Shown here one piece after another: positions 17,852 to 26,496 of a DNA stretch of 54,356 nucleotides (the first letter of the stretch is position 1; every line of letters begins with the position of its first letter). This stretch comes from Lachnospiraceae bacterium. Lineage in GTDB: Bacteria; Bacillota; Clostridia; Lachnospirales; Lachnospiraceae. The DNA lies in the NCBI GenBank assembly GCA_024694625.1, contig JAILJP010000013.1, forward strand, positions 1 to 54,356, read 5' to 3'. The notes under the pieces are model-generated. The model was given only the letters and a program-made list of their open reading frames with translations. It did no database searches and was not told the DNA's origin. Both the position numbers and the translations under genes were made by a program.

Positions 17852-18832
17852 ATGAAATTTGATGTAGTGGTAAATCCCGTGGGAGCATCGGGACGTACCT
17901 TAAAAAAATTCCAAAAACTCTTTCCCATTATGCAGCAAAGCGGAAATGAAATTGAAGTTCACTACTCCACCAAAGAATTTGGGATTGGTGATATATGTCA
18001 CAAGCTCACCTGCAACTTAAAAGGAGACGAAATTATAAACCTCATTGTAGTAGGTGGTGACGGCACCTTAAATGTTGCCTTAAACGGAATGGAACATCTT
18101 TCCAACGTCCGCTTAGGTTACATCCCTGCAGGCAGTGGAAATGACTTAGCCAAAGGCATCGGTCTAAATACCGATTTGGCAGTTCTTACCAAAGACATCA
18201 TGGAAGGTCAAGTAAAGCGTACCATGGATGTAGGAAAAGTTTATATGGAAGGTATTTCAGATGCTTTGGTACCTTCCAAGGACCTGGGACGTTACGACGA
18301 AAACGGGCGATGCTATCGAAGATTTCACGATTCCACCGGATTCGGATTCGATGCCGCCATTTGTCAGGCTGCAGACGCCAGCAAATATAAACAGGTATTG
18401 AACAAACTCCATCTCGGAAAACTCATCTACCTTCTTTGTGCCATTAAACTGATTTTCACCACCAACCGTTTGGACTTAAAAGTAATTTCTGACGGAGCGG
18501 AAAACCTCTATAAAGAATGTCTACTTTTTGTAGCTATGAACAATACTTACGAAGGCGGCGGTTTTAAGTTTTGTCCTGATGCCAAAAATGACGACGGTAT
18601 TTTGGATTTATGTATTGCTACCACAAAGTCCAACGGTGCTTTTTTTAAAATCTTTCCTTCCGCATACGACGGAGGTCATGTGAAGTATAAAGAAATCCAT
18701 ATGGATAAAGGAAGTAACGTAGATGTATTTGCTCCGGAGCCTCAATGGGTTCATACCGACGGTGAAGTGGTATGCAAGGCACTGAGGATGGAAATTTCCA
18801 CCGAAGAAGAACAGATTGCTCTATTGATGTAA
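17852..18832 (+). CDS. Diacylglycerol kinase-like lipid kinase (DagK/YegS family)
   Basis: Phosphorylates diacylglycerol or a related lipid, feeding phosphatidate back to phospholipid synthesis. The 326-residue protein has the nucleotide-binding GGDGTLNVALNGM at 68-80 and GYIPAGSGNDLAKG near 93-106, followed by the C-terminal beta-sandwich domain. The start at 17852 is set by GAGGGG nearby; an upstream in-frame start would lie inside the GH2 gene. Last gene of the SDR-GH2-DagK group. Confidence 0.9.
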   Translation: MKFDVVVNPVGASGRTLKKFQKLFPIMQQSGNEIEVHYSTKEFGIGDICHKLTCNLKGDEIINLIVVGGDGTLNVALNGMEHLSNVRLGYIPAGSGNDLAKGIGLNTDLAVLTKDIMEGQVKRTMDVGKVYMEGISDALVPSKDLGRYDENGRCYRRFHDSTGFGFDAAICQAADASKYKQVLNKLHLGKLIYLLCAIKLIFTTNRLDLKVISDGAENLYKECLLFVAMNNTYEGGGFKFCPDAKNDDGILDLCIATTKSNGAFFKIFPSAYDGGHVKYKEIHMDKGSNVDVFAPEPQWVHTDGEVVCKALRMEISTEEEQIALLM

Positions 18833-18872
18833 TTCTTTTTCAAAGGAATTATTTAAAGATTTTAATTTATAG

Positions 18873-18901
18873 TTGCAATCCAATTCTTTCAGTGTTATAT
18901 T
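18873..18901 (+). promoter_or_regulatory. Promoter of the glycerol-3-phosphate operon
   Basis: TTGCAA (18873-18878), 17 nt, TATATT (18896-18901). Predicted start near 18908, upstream of the leader terminator. No clear CcpA cre site is visible. Confidence 0.65.
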
Positions 18902-18941
18902 GAGAATGTAAAAAGAATAATATTTGTTACCAGGAGATATG

Positions 18942-18991
18942 AGCAAGGTAAATTAGACGAAGAGATTCGTTTTAATTATCTTGCTTTTTTT
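18942..18991 (+). promoter_or_regulatory. Leader terminator of the GlpP-controlled antitermination type
   Basis: Between promoter and first gene a long hairpin forms: GCAAGGTAA pairs with TTATCTTGC, continuing inward to the perfect ACGAA-GAGA-TTCGT tip, and is followed by seven T. In Bacillus, GlpP with glycerol 3-phosphate prevents termination at such a hairpin in glp leaders. A glpP homologue is present at 30031-30597, so the same control is inferred here. Confidence 0.72.
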
Positions 18992-19026
18992 GTGTCCAAT
19001 TTGCAAATACGAAGGGAGTTTTAAGT

Positions 19027-20460
19027 ATGTATGATGTAGCAATCATCGGTGGTGGCGTCATCGGAAGTGCAATCGCAAGAGAGCTTTCCAAATTTGAAGT
19101 AAATGCCGTTGTCATCGAAAGAGAACAGGATCTTTGCTGCGGAACCACAAAAGCGAATTCCGCTATTATCCACGGTGGTTATGACGCAAAACCCGGCTCT
19201 TTAAAAGCCAAATTAAATGTGGAAGGAAACAAGATGTTTGATGAACTTTCAAAGGACTTGGATTTCCCCTTTAAGAGAAACGGTTCTTTGGTTGTTCGTA
19301 CAAAAGATCAGGATAAAGAAGGATTGCAGAAACTTTACGATCAGGGTATCGCAAACGGTGTGGAAGGCCTTCGCATTATCGAAAGAGATGAGCTTATCAA
19401 AATGGAGCCCAACCTTGCAGATGATGTGGTAGACGCTCTTTACGTTCCTACCGGCGGAATTGTATGTCCTTTCAATTTAAACTATGCACTTGCAGAAAAT
19501 GCTGCAGACAACGGTGTGGAATTCAAACTTTCCACAAAGGTAGAAAAGGTTGCAAAAACCGGCGACCACTACACCATCACTACAAATGCCGGTGACATTG
19601 AAGCCAAGACTGTAGTGAACGCAGCCGGCGTATATGCAGACGAAATCAACAACATGGTTTCTTCCAAGAAACTTCACATCGTTGCCCGTCGTGGACAGTA
19701 CGAATTACTGGATAAATCAGCAGGAAACCATGTAAGTCATACCATCTTCCAGTTGCCTAGTAAGATGGGTAAAGGTGTTCTTGTAACACCTACCGTTCAC
19801 GGAAACTTACTTGTTGGACCTACCGCTGAAGATGTAGACAACAAAGAAGGTGTAAACACCACAGCAGAGGGGCTTGGCGGACTTGCAGCAACGAGTGCTC
19901 TTTCCGTAAAGAACGTTCCTATGCGTCAGGTAATTACCTCTTTCGCAGGACTTCGTGCTCACGAAGACGGCGGAGACTTCATCTTAGGTGAAGCTGAAGA
20001 TGCAGAAGGATTTTTCAATGCAGCCGGTATTGAATCTCCCGGTCTTTCTTCCGCTCCTGCCATTGGTGTGATGATTGCAAAAGAGGTTGCCGAAAAGCTT
20101 TCTCTTTCCGAAAACAAAAACTTCAATGGAAAACGTAAGGGCATCTTAAATCCCGCTACTCTTTCCTTAGAAGAAAGAAATGAATTAATCAAAAAGAATC
20201 CTGCTTATGGACAGATTATCTGCCGTTGCGAATCCATTTCAAAAGGTGAAATGTTAGATGCTATCAACCGTACCTTGGGAGCAAGAGACTTAGATGGCGT
20301 AAAGCGTAGAACCCGTGGTGGCATGGGACGTTGCCAGGGTGGTTTCTGTTCACCCAGAGTTATGGAACTTTTGGAACAGGAAGTTCCTATGAGTCCATTT
20401 GATGTAACAAAGAACGGCCCCGATGCAAAGATTGTATTCGGATATAATAAGCAGATTTAA
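19027..20460 (+). CDS. glpA: FAD-dependent glycerol-3-phosphate dehydrogenase, GlpA-like, with BFD-type iron-sulfur domain
   Basis: Oxidises sn-glycerol 3-phosphate to dihydroxyacetone phosphate. FAD site IIGGGVIGSAIARELSK at residues 5-21; central DAO domain with HGGYDAKPGSLKAKLN; C-terminal BFD-like [2Fe-2S] domain (about 395-455) with CRCES and CQGGFC cysteines. 477 residues. The second subunit (20472) and a DUF1667 protein follow with 11-13 bp gaps, the usual clostridial three-gene arrangement. The gene symbol is by analogy to the anaerobic GlpABC enzyme. Confidence 0.88.
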   Translation: MYDVAIIGGGVIGSAIARELSKFEVNAVVIEREQDLCCGTTKANSAIIHGGYDAKPGSLKAKLNVEGNKMFDELSKDLDFPFKRNGSLVVRTKDQDKEGLQKLYDQGIANGVEGLRIIERDELIKMEPNLADDVVDALYVPTGGIVCPFNLNYALAENAADNGVEFKLSTKVEKVAKTGDHYTITTNAGDIEAKTVVNAAGVYADEINNMVSSKKLHIVARRGQYELLDKSAGNHVSHTIFQLPSKMGKGVLVTPTVHGNLLVGPTAEDVDNKEGVNTTAEGLGGLAATSALSVKNVPMRQVITSFAGLRAHEDGGDFILGEAEDAEGFFNAAGIESPGLSSAPAIGVMIAKEVAEKLSLSENKNFNGKRKGILNPATLSLEERNELIKKNPAYGQIICRCESISKGEMLDAINRTLGARDLDGVKRRTRGGMGRCQGGFCSPRVMELLEQEVPMSPFDVTKNGPDAKIVFGYNKQI

Positions 20461-20471
20461 GGAGGATTATC

Positions 20472-21734
20472 ATGAAAAATTATGATTTAGTCATTGTTGG
20501 TGGTGGTCCTGCCGGACTTGCTGCCGCTGTTGCCGCCAGAGATAACGGCATTCAGGATATTTTAATTATTGAAAGGGATCACGAACTTGGTGGTATCTTA
20601 AACCAGTGTATTCACAACGGATTTGGTCTTCATACCTTTAAAGAAGAATTAACCGGTCCCGAATATGCTTCTCGATTCATCGAGCAGGTGAAAGAGCGTA
20701 ACATCGACTACAAGTTAAACACTATGGTTATGGATATCGCTCCGGATAAAACCGTTACTGCTATGAACTCTGAAGACGGAATGTTTGTCATTCCCGCAAA
20801 AGCTGTCATCCTCGCTATGGGATGTCGTGAAAGAAGCCGTGGTGCATTAAACATCCCCGGTTACCGCCCCGCAGGAATCTTTTCTGCAGGTACAGCTCAA
20901 CGTCTTGTAAACATGGAAGGCTATATGCCCGGACGTAAAGTTGTCATCTTAGGAAGTGGTGACATCGGACTTATTATGGCTCGTCGTATGACCTTAGAAG
21001 GAGCCGAGGTTCAGGTTGTAGCTGAGCTTATGCCTTACTCCGGCGGATTAAAGAGAAATATCGTTCAGTGTTTGGATGACTTCGGTATTCCTTTGAAACT
21101 TTCTCATACCGTTATCGATATCGAAGGTAAAGAACGTGTAGAAGGTATTACCATTGCTGAAGTTGGTCCTGACAGAAAGCCCATACCCGGAACTGAAATT
21201 CACTACGAATGTGATACCTTACTTCTTTCCTGTGGTCTGATTCCTGAAAATGAATTGTCATCAAACTCAGGTGTAGAATTAAGCCCCATTACTTCCGGAC
21301 CTATCGTAAACGATTCTTTGGAAACCAATATCGACGGCGTATTTGCCTGCGGAAACGTACTTCACGTACATGACTTAGTAGACTTCGTTTCCCAGGAAGC
21401 TACCAATGCCGGAAAGAACGCAGCTAAGTATATCTTAGAAGGTAAAAAGGAAGCAAAGAAGACTTTAGAAATCCTTCCTGTAGATGGCGTACGTTACACC
21501 GTTCCCAAATACATCCGTCCCGAAGAAATGGACGAGACCGTAACTGTTCGTTTCCGTGTAGGAGATGTTTACAAAAACAAAGCCATCGCTACTTACTTTG
21601 GAGATACACAGATTTCCAAACGTAAAAAACAGGTTATGGCTCCCGGTGAAATGGAACAGGTTGTAATCACAAAGAAGCAGCTTGCTGAATATCCGGACAT
21701 CGAAAATATTACCATTAAGATTGAAGAAGCATAG
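20472..21734 (+). CDS. FAD/NAD(P)-dependent oxidoreductase, GlpB-like partner
   Basis: A 420-residue pyridine-nucleotide-disulfide-type flavoprotein. FAD site VIVGGGPAGLAAAVAARDNG (about 6-25), a conserved GGILNQCIHNGFG segment, a second nucleotide fold VVILGSGDIGLIMARRM, and FACGNVLHVHDLVDFVSQEA near the C-terminus. It probably passes electrons from the GlpA-like subunit to an acceptor. AAGGAGG precedes the ATG. Confidence 0.85.
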   Translation: MKNYDLVIVGGGPAGLAAAVAARDNGIQDILIIERDHELGGILNQCIHNGFGLHTFKEELTGPEYASRFIEQVKERNIDYKLNTMVMDIAPDKTVTAMNSEDGMFVIPAKAVILAMGCRERSRGALNIPGYRPAGIFSAGTAQRLVNMEGYMPGRKVVILGSGDIGLIMARRMTLEGAEVQVVAELMPYSGGLKRNIVQCLDDFGIPLKLSHTVIDIEGKERVEGITIAEVGPDRKPIPGTEIHYECDTLLLSCGLIPENELSSNSGVELSPITSGPIVNDSLETNIDGVFACGNVLHVHDLVDFVSQEATNAGKNAAKYILEGKKEAKKTLEILPVDGVRYTVPKYIRPEEMDETVTVRFRVGDVYKNKAIATYFGDTQISKRKKQVMAPGEMEQVVITKKQLAEYPDIENITIKIEEA

Positions 21735-21747
21735 GAGGTGCCGAAAG

Positions 21748-22113
21748 ATGGAAGAAAGACATTTAACCTGTATTGGCTGTCCTATGGGATGCCAGTTAAC
21801 CGTTACATTGGAAAACGGTGAAGTAATAGACGTAACAGGAAATACCTGTAAGCGTGGAGATATTTATGCTCGCAAGGAAGTAACCAATCCTACCAGAATC
21901 GTTACTTCTTCCGTACGAGTAAAAGGTGGACACTTAAATATGGTTTCCTGCAAAACAAAAGAAGATATTCCAAAGGGAAAAATCTTCGATATTGTAAAAG
22001 CATTGGAATCCGTTGAAGTAAATGCACCCGTACATATTGGCGACGTTGTTTGTGCCAACGTATGTGACACCGGAGTAGACGTGGTTGCCACAAAAAATAT
22101 CACAGCTGTATAG
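21748..22113 (+). CDS. DUF1667 cysteine-rich protein of the glycerol-3-phosphate operon
   Basis: A 121-residue protein with LTCIGCPMGCQLTV and NTCKRGDIYA at the N-terminus: four cysteines suited to an iron-sulfur cluster, resembling the N-terminus of molybdopterin oxidoreductases. DUF1667 proteins are routinely found after GlpA/GlpB-like genes in Clostridia and probably form the electron-transfer subunit. Start at 21748 is chosen from AGGAGG 9 nt upstream; an upstream frame overlaps the previous gene. Confidence 0.85.
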   Translation: MEERHLTCIGCPMGCQLTVTLENGEVIDVTGNTCKRGDIYARKEVTNPTRIVTSSVRVKGGHLNMVSCKTKEDIPKGKIFDIVKALESVEVNAPVHIGDVVCANVCDTGVDVVATKNITAV

Positions 22114-22145
22114 TCTTTTTAGGAGATTATATTTATAGAGGGGGC

Positions 22146-22176
22146 AAAAAGCAGAATCATTTGGGTTCTGCTTTTT
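22146..22176 (+). terminator. Terminator of the glycerol-3-phosphate operon
   Basis: AAAAAGCAGAA pairs with TTCTGCTTTTT around a 9-nt loop, on the plus strand after the DUF1667 gene. Confidence 0.85.
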
Positions 22177-22230
22177 GTATATTCTATGCCTCTTTGTTCT
22201 TTTACCGTACTAACGTGGTGCTTAGTCGCA

Positions 22231-22259
22231 TTGTACATTATTGTCCATAGTTGTAAAAT
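22231..22259 (+). promoter_or_regulatory. Promoter of the first chemoreceptor gene
   Basis: TTGTAC (22231-22236), 17 nt, TAAAAT (22254-22259). I saw no clear sigma-D (flagellar) element, which would be expected for some chemoreceptors. Confidence 0.5.
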
Positions 22260-22305
22260 ATGTATGATTTTTCAGAACAAAATATGAAAGGGGAGAATTA
22301 GTATT

Positions 22306-24369
22306 ATGGAAAGTCAGACTCAAAAATCCTCTAAACCGGGGATGAAAAAACTCAGTGGCAAACTATTAAAAACCACTATACCTGTAATCGTAATTGCCTT
22401 TGCAATTATTCTTTACATCGTCTTTTATATTAGCTGGTCTCAGATGAAACCGCTGGTAACCTCTTCACTTCAATCTCAGGCAGAAGCGAATACCGAAAAA
22501 ATCAATACAGAAATGAAATCTACGTTCATGTATCTAAATGGTATTGCAGACGCTATGGAAAATACTGCTTTTGCAGATGACAATGAAGTCAATGCTCTTT
22601 TGGAATCCACTATGAATAAATATGATATGATTCCTACCGGCGTTTACGTAGGCTGCAGTGACGGCACCTACTATGATGTTTCCGGATGGGATCCCGGACC
22701 GGATTTTGTGGTAACCGAAAAGAACTGGTATAAGCAAGGATTGGATGCTGAAGAATTCAAGCTTTATGATGTGCCCTATTTTGATTCCGATACCGGAGAT
22801 TTATGTGCCACTTATATTAAGCACGTAAAATTAAAAGACGGCAGAGACGCTGTTATTGCCAGTGACTTTATGTTAAATGGTGTTCAAGCTATCATTGATT
22901 CCACTGAGGTGGTAGGAAACGGAAACGCCATCGTTATTTCCGAAGACGGTTTGATTCTTTGCTACCCCAACGAAAAAGTATTAGGAAAAAATATTTCCGA
23001 ATTAAAGAATCCAAATAAGTTTATTCTAGCAGTACAAAATATTTTAACCAACGAAGACGGCACCATGAATACAATGAATGCCGGCGCTTCCTACTACACT
23101 GTAAATGAAACCATTTACGGTACAAACTGGAAATTCATTGTTTACGCCAAAGTCAGCAACTTAACCAGCGGATTGGTTCATATGATTTTCATCGGTGTGC
23201 TTTTAGCTGTAATCGGAATGGCGCTCATCGTATTCTTAATCATCCGCTTTGTCGGAAAGACCATTCAAAAGCCTGTTGCTGCATTGACAAATAACATTCA
23301 GCATATTTCCGAAGGTGACTTTACCGTGGAAATTACTGATGGCGGAAATGACGAAATCGCATTTATGAATTCTTCTATGAAGGAGTTCATTTCCAATATG
23401 CGAAATACCATTATGACCATACAAAAAACTTCCAATCGTTTGGAAACAGATGCGGCTGCAAGCTCATCCGCTTCCAATGATTTGATGGAAGAAACTACTG
23501 CACAGTCTCAGTCCATGGAACAGATTCGTGAAAACATTTCCGAACTGGCAACTGCTGTAAATGACATTGCAGAAAATGCTACCGATTTGGCAGGCACCAT
23601 CAGTTCTATGACAGAGGAACAGCAAAATACCCAAAACACCATGAGTGAACTGGTAGTTGAAGCCAGAGCCGGCCAAGGCGATATGTCAAATCTTCGTGAC
23701 CAAATGACAAATGTGGTAGATTCTATGGGTGCAATGGACGAAGCAGTAAACGGAGTAAATGATGCTGCAAAACGTATTACAGAGATTGTAGATATGATTA
23801 ATTCTATTGCCAGCCAGACCAACCTCTTATCTTTAAACGCTTCCATTGAAGCAGCCCGTGCCGGTGAAGCCGGAAGAGGTTTTGCAGTTGTTGCTACAGA
23901 AATCGGTCAGTTGGCAAACGATTCTGCAGACGCTACTAATCAGATTGCAGATATTATTCGTGAAATGTCTGCCAAAGTTTCTATCTTATCCGAGCGCTCT
24001 GCAGAAAACACGGAAATCATCAACGGCAGTGCTTCTTCTGTAGCTTCTGCAGCAGATACATTTGAAACGATTTATACCAAACTGACAGAAACAAACGAGT
24101 TGATGGAAGAAATGGCACAGCACATTGAAACAGTGAATGAAGTAGCATCCAGCCTGGCTGCTGTATCTGAGGAAGGTAGCGCATCTACAGCAGAAATTTC
24201 TGAATCTGTGGAAGAAATCGCTGTATCCTCTGAGCGTATGGCCGACACCTCCAAAGATGTCGCAAGCGCTGCAGGAAGCGTTGCCGAAGCTGTTGATACC
24301 ATTAATAACGCAGTAAATGTATTCCAAATCAGTGTACAAAATGCAAAAGAAGAACTATTAAGTGAATAA
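22306..24369 (+). CDS. Methyl-accepting chemotaxis protein with extracellular Cache-type sensor
   Basis: Transmembrane chemoreceptor of 687 residues: first membrane segment about 24-47, extracellular dCache-like sensor about 50-285 ([25 protein letters not shown] region), second membrane segment about 290-312, HAMP about 313-365, and the cytoplasmic signalling coiled coil with the conserved hairpin tip containing [21 protein letters not shown]. It relays ligand binding to CheA/CheW. The ligand is unknown; Cache sensors often bind amino acids or organic acids. No CheR-binding pentapeptide is visible at the C-terminus. Confidence 0.93.
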   Translation: MESQTQKSSKPGMKKLSGKLLKTTIPVIVIAFAIILYIVFYISWSQMKPLVTSSLQSQAEANTEKINTEMKSTFMYLNGIADAMENTAFADDNEVNALLESTMNKYDMIPTGVYVGCSDGTYYDVSGWDPGPDFVVTEKNWYKQGLDAEEFKLYDVPYFDSDTGDLCATYIKHVKLKDGRDAVIASDFMLNGVQAIIDSTEVVGNGNAIVISEDGLILCYPNEKVLGKNISELKNPNKFILAVQNILTNEDGTMNTMNAGASYYTVNETIYGTNWKFIVYAKVSNLTSGLVHMIFIGVLLAVIGMALIVFLIIRFVGKTIQKPVAALTNNIQHISEGDFTVEITDGGNDEIAFMNSSMKEFISNMRNTIMTIQKTSNRLETDAAASSSASNDLMEETTAQSQSMEQIRENISELATAVNDIAENATDLAGTISSMTEEQQNTQNTMSELVVEARAGQGDMSNLRDQMTNVVDSMGAMDEAVNGVNDAAKRITEIVDMINSIASQTNLLSLNASIEAARAGEAGRGFAVVATEIGQLANDSADATNQIADIIREMSAKVSILSERSAENTEIINGSASSVASAADTFETIYTKLTETNELMEEMAQHIETVNEVASSLAAVSEEGSASTAEISESVEEIAVSSERMADTSKDVASAAGSVAEAVDTINNAVNVFQISVQNAKEELLSE

Positions 24370-24406
24370 AATAATGCGTTAATACAATCCTAAAAATAAG
24401 CATAAT

Positions 24407-24477
24407 AAAGACCCTCACATTTGTACCACCCCATCCCTAGATTTTTTTGGGGTAGTACATTTGAGGGTCTTTTTATT
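24407..24477. terminator. Long bidirectional terminator between chemoreceptor and sensor kinase
   Basis: AAAGACCCTCA...TACCACCCC pairs with GGGGTAGTAC...TGAGGGTCTTT, a stem of about 24 bp with a few mismatches, with T tracts on the plus side (TTTTTATTTT) and a weaker one on the minus side. It serves both converging genes and overlaps the kinase stop codon. Confidence 0.8.
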
Positions 24478-25768
24478 TTGGTATCATAATGATTAATCGG
24501 AACCGTTCTTTCACGTAAATTTGAACTTCTCCTCGATACTGATTTACAGCTAGTTGTATGGATTTCAGACCATATCCGTGGAATCCTATTTGATCCTTTT
24601 TATTGGTCTTTGGCACACCATTTTCCATTTCGATTTCACCGTTGTAAGTATTTTCCAGTTCTATTATCAGCATTTCCCGCCGTTCAAATACTTTTAAACT
24701 AATTAATCGATTTTCCTCATCCTCTACTTTGGCTGTGGCTTCTATTGCATTGTCAATAGCATTTCCAAAAATGGCACAAATATTCTCCGGAGATAGAAAA
24801 CTCATTTTTTCTCCGTCTGCAACACAAGTCATACGTATATGATGTTCTTTACAATATAAACTTTTTTCCGTAAGAATCGTATCTAAAACATCATTTTCCG
24901 TAGAAACAAAAGCATCATACATATCCACAGATTTTTTTAACCGTTCCAATTCCTCTTTTGTTATAGCAGAACCTGTTTTCTCCAATACACTTATTTGTCT
25001 TTTTAAATCATGGCATTTCACATTAATCAGATCTACATTCTCCTTGTTCTTCTGATAATGTTGCAATTCCATCTTTCTTAATAGCTTCAGTGTTTCAATT
25101 TCCTCATTCATAGAAGCATTTAAAAGAGTACCGGTTAATACCAAAAGAATAAACAAACAACATATAATTGAAAACACTCTCGAAATGATAGCCAGCATCA
25201 CACTTTCTGCAGCGTAGTAATCCCGGAGTTCACTTAATCCAACGACAACCACTAGCATCACAATTACAAAAAGATACTTTTCTTTGACAGGCAAATTTTC
25301 CTGTGTTTTCATTGAGCGAATAATGAAGTAGTAAATAAGTCCATAGACAACAATGTAAACGATTATTTCCTGTAGATTCCATGGTTTAAAATATCCATCG
25401 GGGCGTAGTGGTTCACGAAGCGTTAACACAATTTGGGCAGCAATGTGCTGTAGCGTATACCCTTCTGCCACAATCATAATAGCCTGTGAAAAATCTATCT
25501 CGTAATATACAAGAAGTCCCGGCAACGTGGCTACTGCCAAAAACAAATATAGAATGGCTATAACAAATGGCAAGGGAATAAGTTTATTTAGTGCATAAAC
25601 CAAAACCAGTTCTATCCCCAATAGTAATGCATCCAGCATTACCCCCACCACAAAGCTATATTTTATTTTTTCTTTTTTGGCACACTTACTTGCAAATAAA
25701 AATTCAGCAACAATTAATTGTAAAACAAAAAAAAGGATACTATAAATACCAAAAGCAAAATACCCCAT
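24473..25768 (-). CDS. AgrC-like sensor histidine kinase (GHKL ATPase)
   Basis: The 431-residue protein has about six membrane segments in residues 1-210, a coiled dimerisation region with CHDLKRQISVLE (phospho-acceptor His), and a GHKL ATPase domain with N-box FGNAIDNAIEA and G-box GFHGYGLKSI. This is the architecture of peptide-sensing AgrC/ComD kinases, but no agrB/agrD-like genes are next to it. It starts 2 bp after its response regulator and ends the operon that begins with the GH3 enzyme. Confidence 0.9.
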   Translation of the reverse strand: MGYFAFGIYSILFFVLQLIVAEFLFASKCAKKEKIKYSFVVGVMLDALLLGIELVLVYALNKLIPLPFVIAILYLFLAVATLPGLLVYYEIDFSQAIMIVAEGYTLQHIAAQIVLTLREPLRPDGYFKPWNLQEIIVYIVVYGLIYYFIIRSMKTQENLPVKEKYLFVIVMLVVVVGLSELRDYYAAESVMLAIISRVFSIICCLFILLVLTGTLLNASMNEEIETLKLLRKMELQHYQKNKENVDLINVKCHDLKRQISVLEKTGSAITKEELERLKKSVDMYDAFVSTENDVLDTILTEKSLYCKEHHIRMTCVADGEKMSFLSPENICAIFGNAIDNAIEATAKVEDEENRLISLKVFERREMLIIELENTYNGEIEMENGVPKTNKKDQIGFHGYGLKSIQLAVNQYRGEVQIYVKERFRLIIMIPK

Positions 25769-25770
25769 CT

Positions 25771-26481
25771 CTACATCCCTCTACTGATATATTCCGACAA
25801 TTCTTCCAAAACCTGTTTTTTTCTGCTTCGACTTATCTTTAAAGTATCACCGCCCACTTTTAATTCATAATCTTTTACCCATTCAACATACTTCGGATTA
25901 ACCAGATAACAATTATTACAACGAATAAAACAACTTTTCTTTAAATCTGTCTCAACATCCGCTAACCGTCCGCGCACTTCCAGAGTTTCATCCACTAAAT
26001 GATAAAACAGATTATGCCCTTGTACTTCAACATAGCATAATCTGTCTGATGAAATGTGATACATTCCTCCACCAAATTTCAGAAAAATATCTCTTTTTTG
26101 ATTTGTGGCAATTCGGTTTATCACTTTATCCATTTTAAAAGAAAAATCCGGATAGGACAGGGGCTTCACTATAAAATCAAAAGCCCCAACCTCATATCCT
26201 TTTACTGCATACTGCGCCAGATTTGTTACAAAAACGATTACAACCTCACTATCTTTTTTTCTTATACTTTTCGCTGCTGACATACCATCCAAATGGCGCA
26301 TATCAATATCCATAAAAATCAAATCATAACCTGCTTTATACTCATCTATAATATCTAATCCGTCACAAAACCCTTCCACCTCATATTCGTAAGGTTTTTC
26401 TTCAAAATACCGCTTAATGATTTGAAAGAGCTGATTTCTGTACTCTTTGGAATCTTCCACTATGGCAATTCTGATTTTCAT
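25771..26481 (-). CDS. LytTR-family response regulator (AgrA-like)
   Basis: A 236-residue regulator: receiver domain (1-120) with acidic pocket VED near residue 9, phospho-acceptor Asp in LIFMDIDM near 57 and Lys in VKPLSYPD, followed by a LytTR DNA-binding domain (about 135-233; ISSDRLCYVEVQGHNLFYHL...FIRCNNCYLVNPKYVEW). It lies 15 bp after the GH3 gene and 2 bp before the kinase. Targets are unknown; autoregulation of the operon is plausible. Confidence 0.92.
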   Translation of the reverse strand: MKIRIAIVEDSKEYRNQLFQIIKRYFEEKPYEYEVEGFCDGLDIIDEYKAGYDLIFMDIDMRHLDGMSAAKSIRKKDSEVVIVFVTNLAQYAVKGYEVGAFDFIVKPLSYPDFSFKMDKVINRIATNQKRDIFLKFGGGMYHISSDRLCYVEVQGHNLFYHLVDETLEVRGRLADVETDLKKSCFIRCNNCYLVNPKYVEWVKDYELKVGGDTLKISRSRKKQVLEELSEYISRGM

Positions 26482-26496
26482 GGCAACTCCTACATT

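Noticed and set aside
24473-26481. Complete agr quorum-sensing locus
   Set aside because: Kinase and regulator are AgrC/AgrA-like, but no AgrB protease or AgrD peptide gene is found around them.
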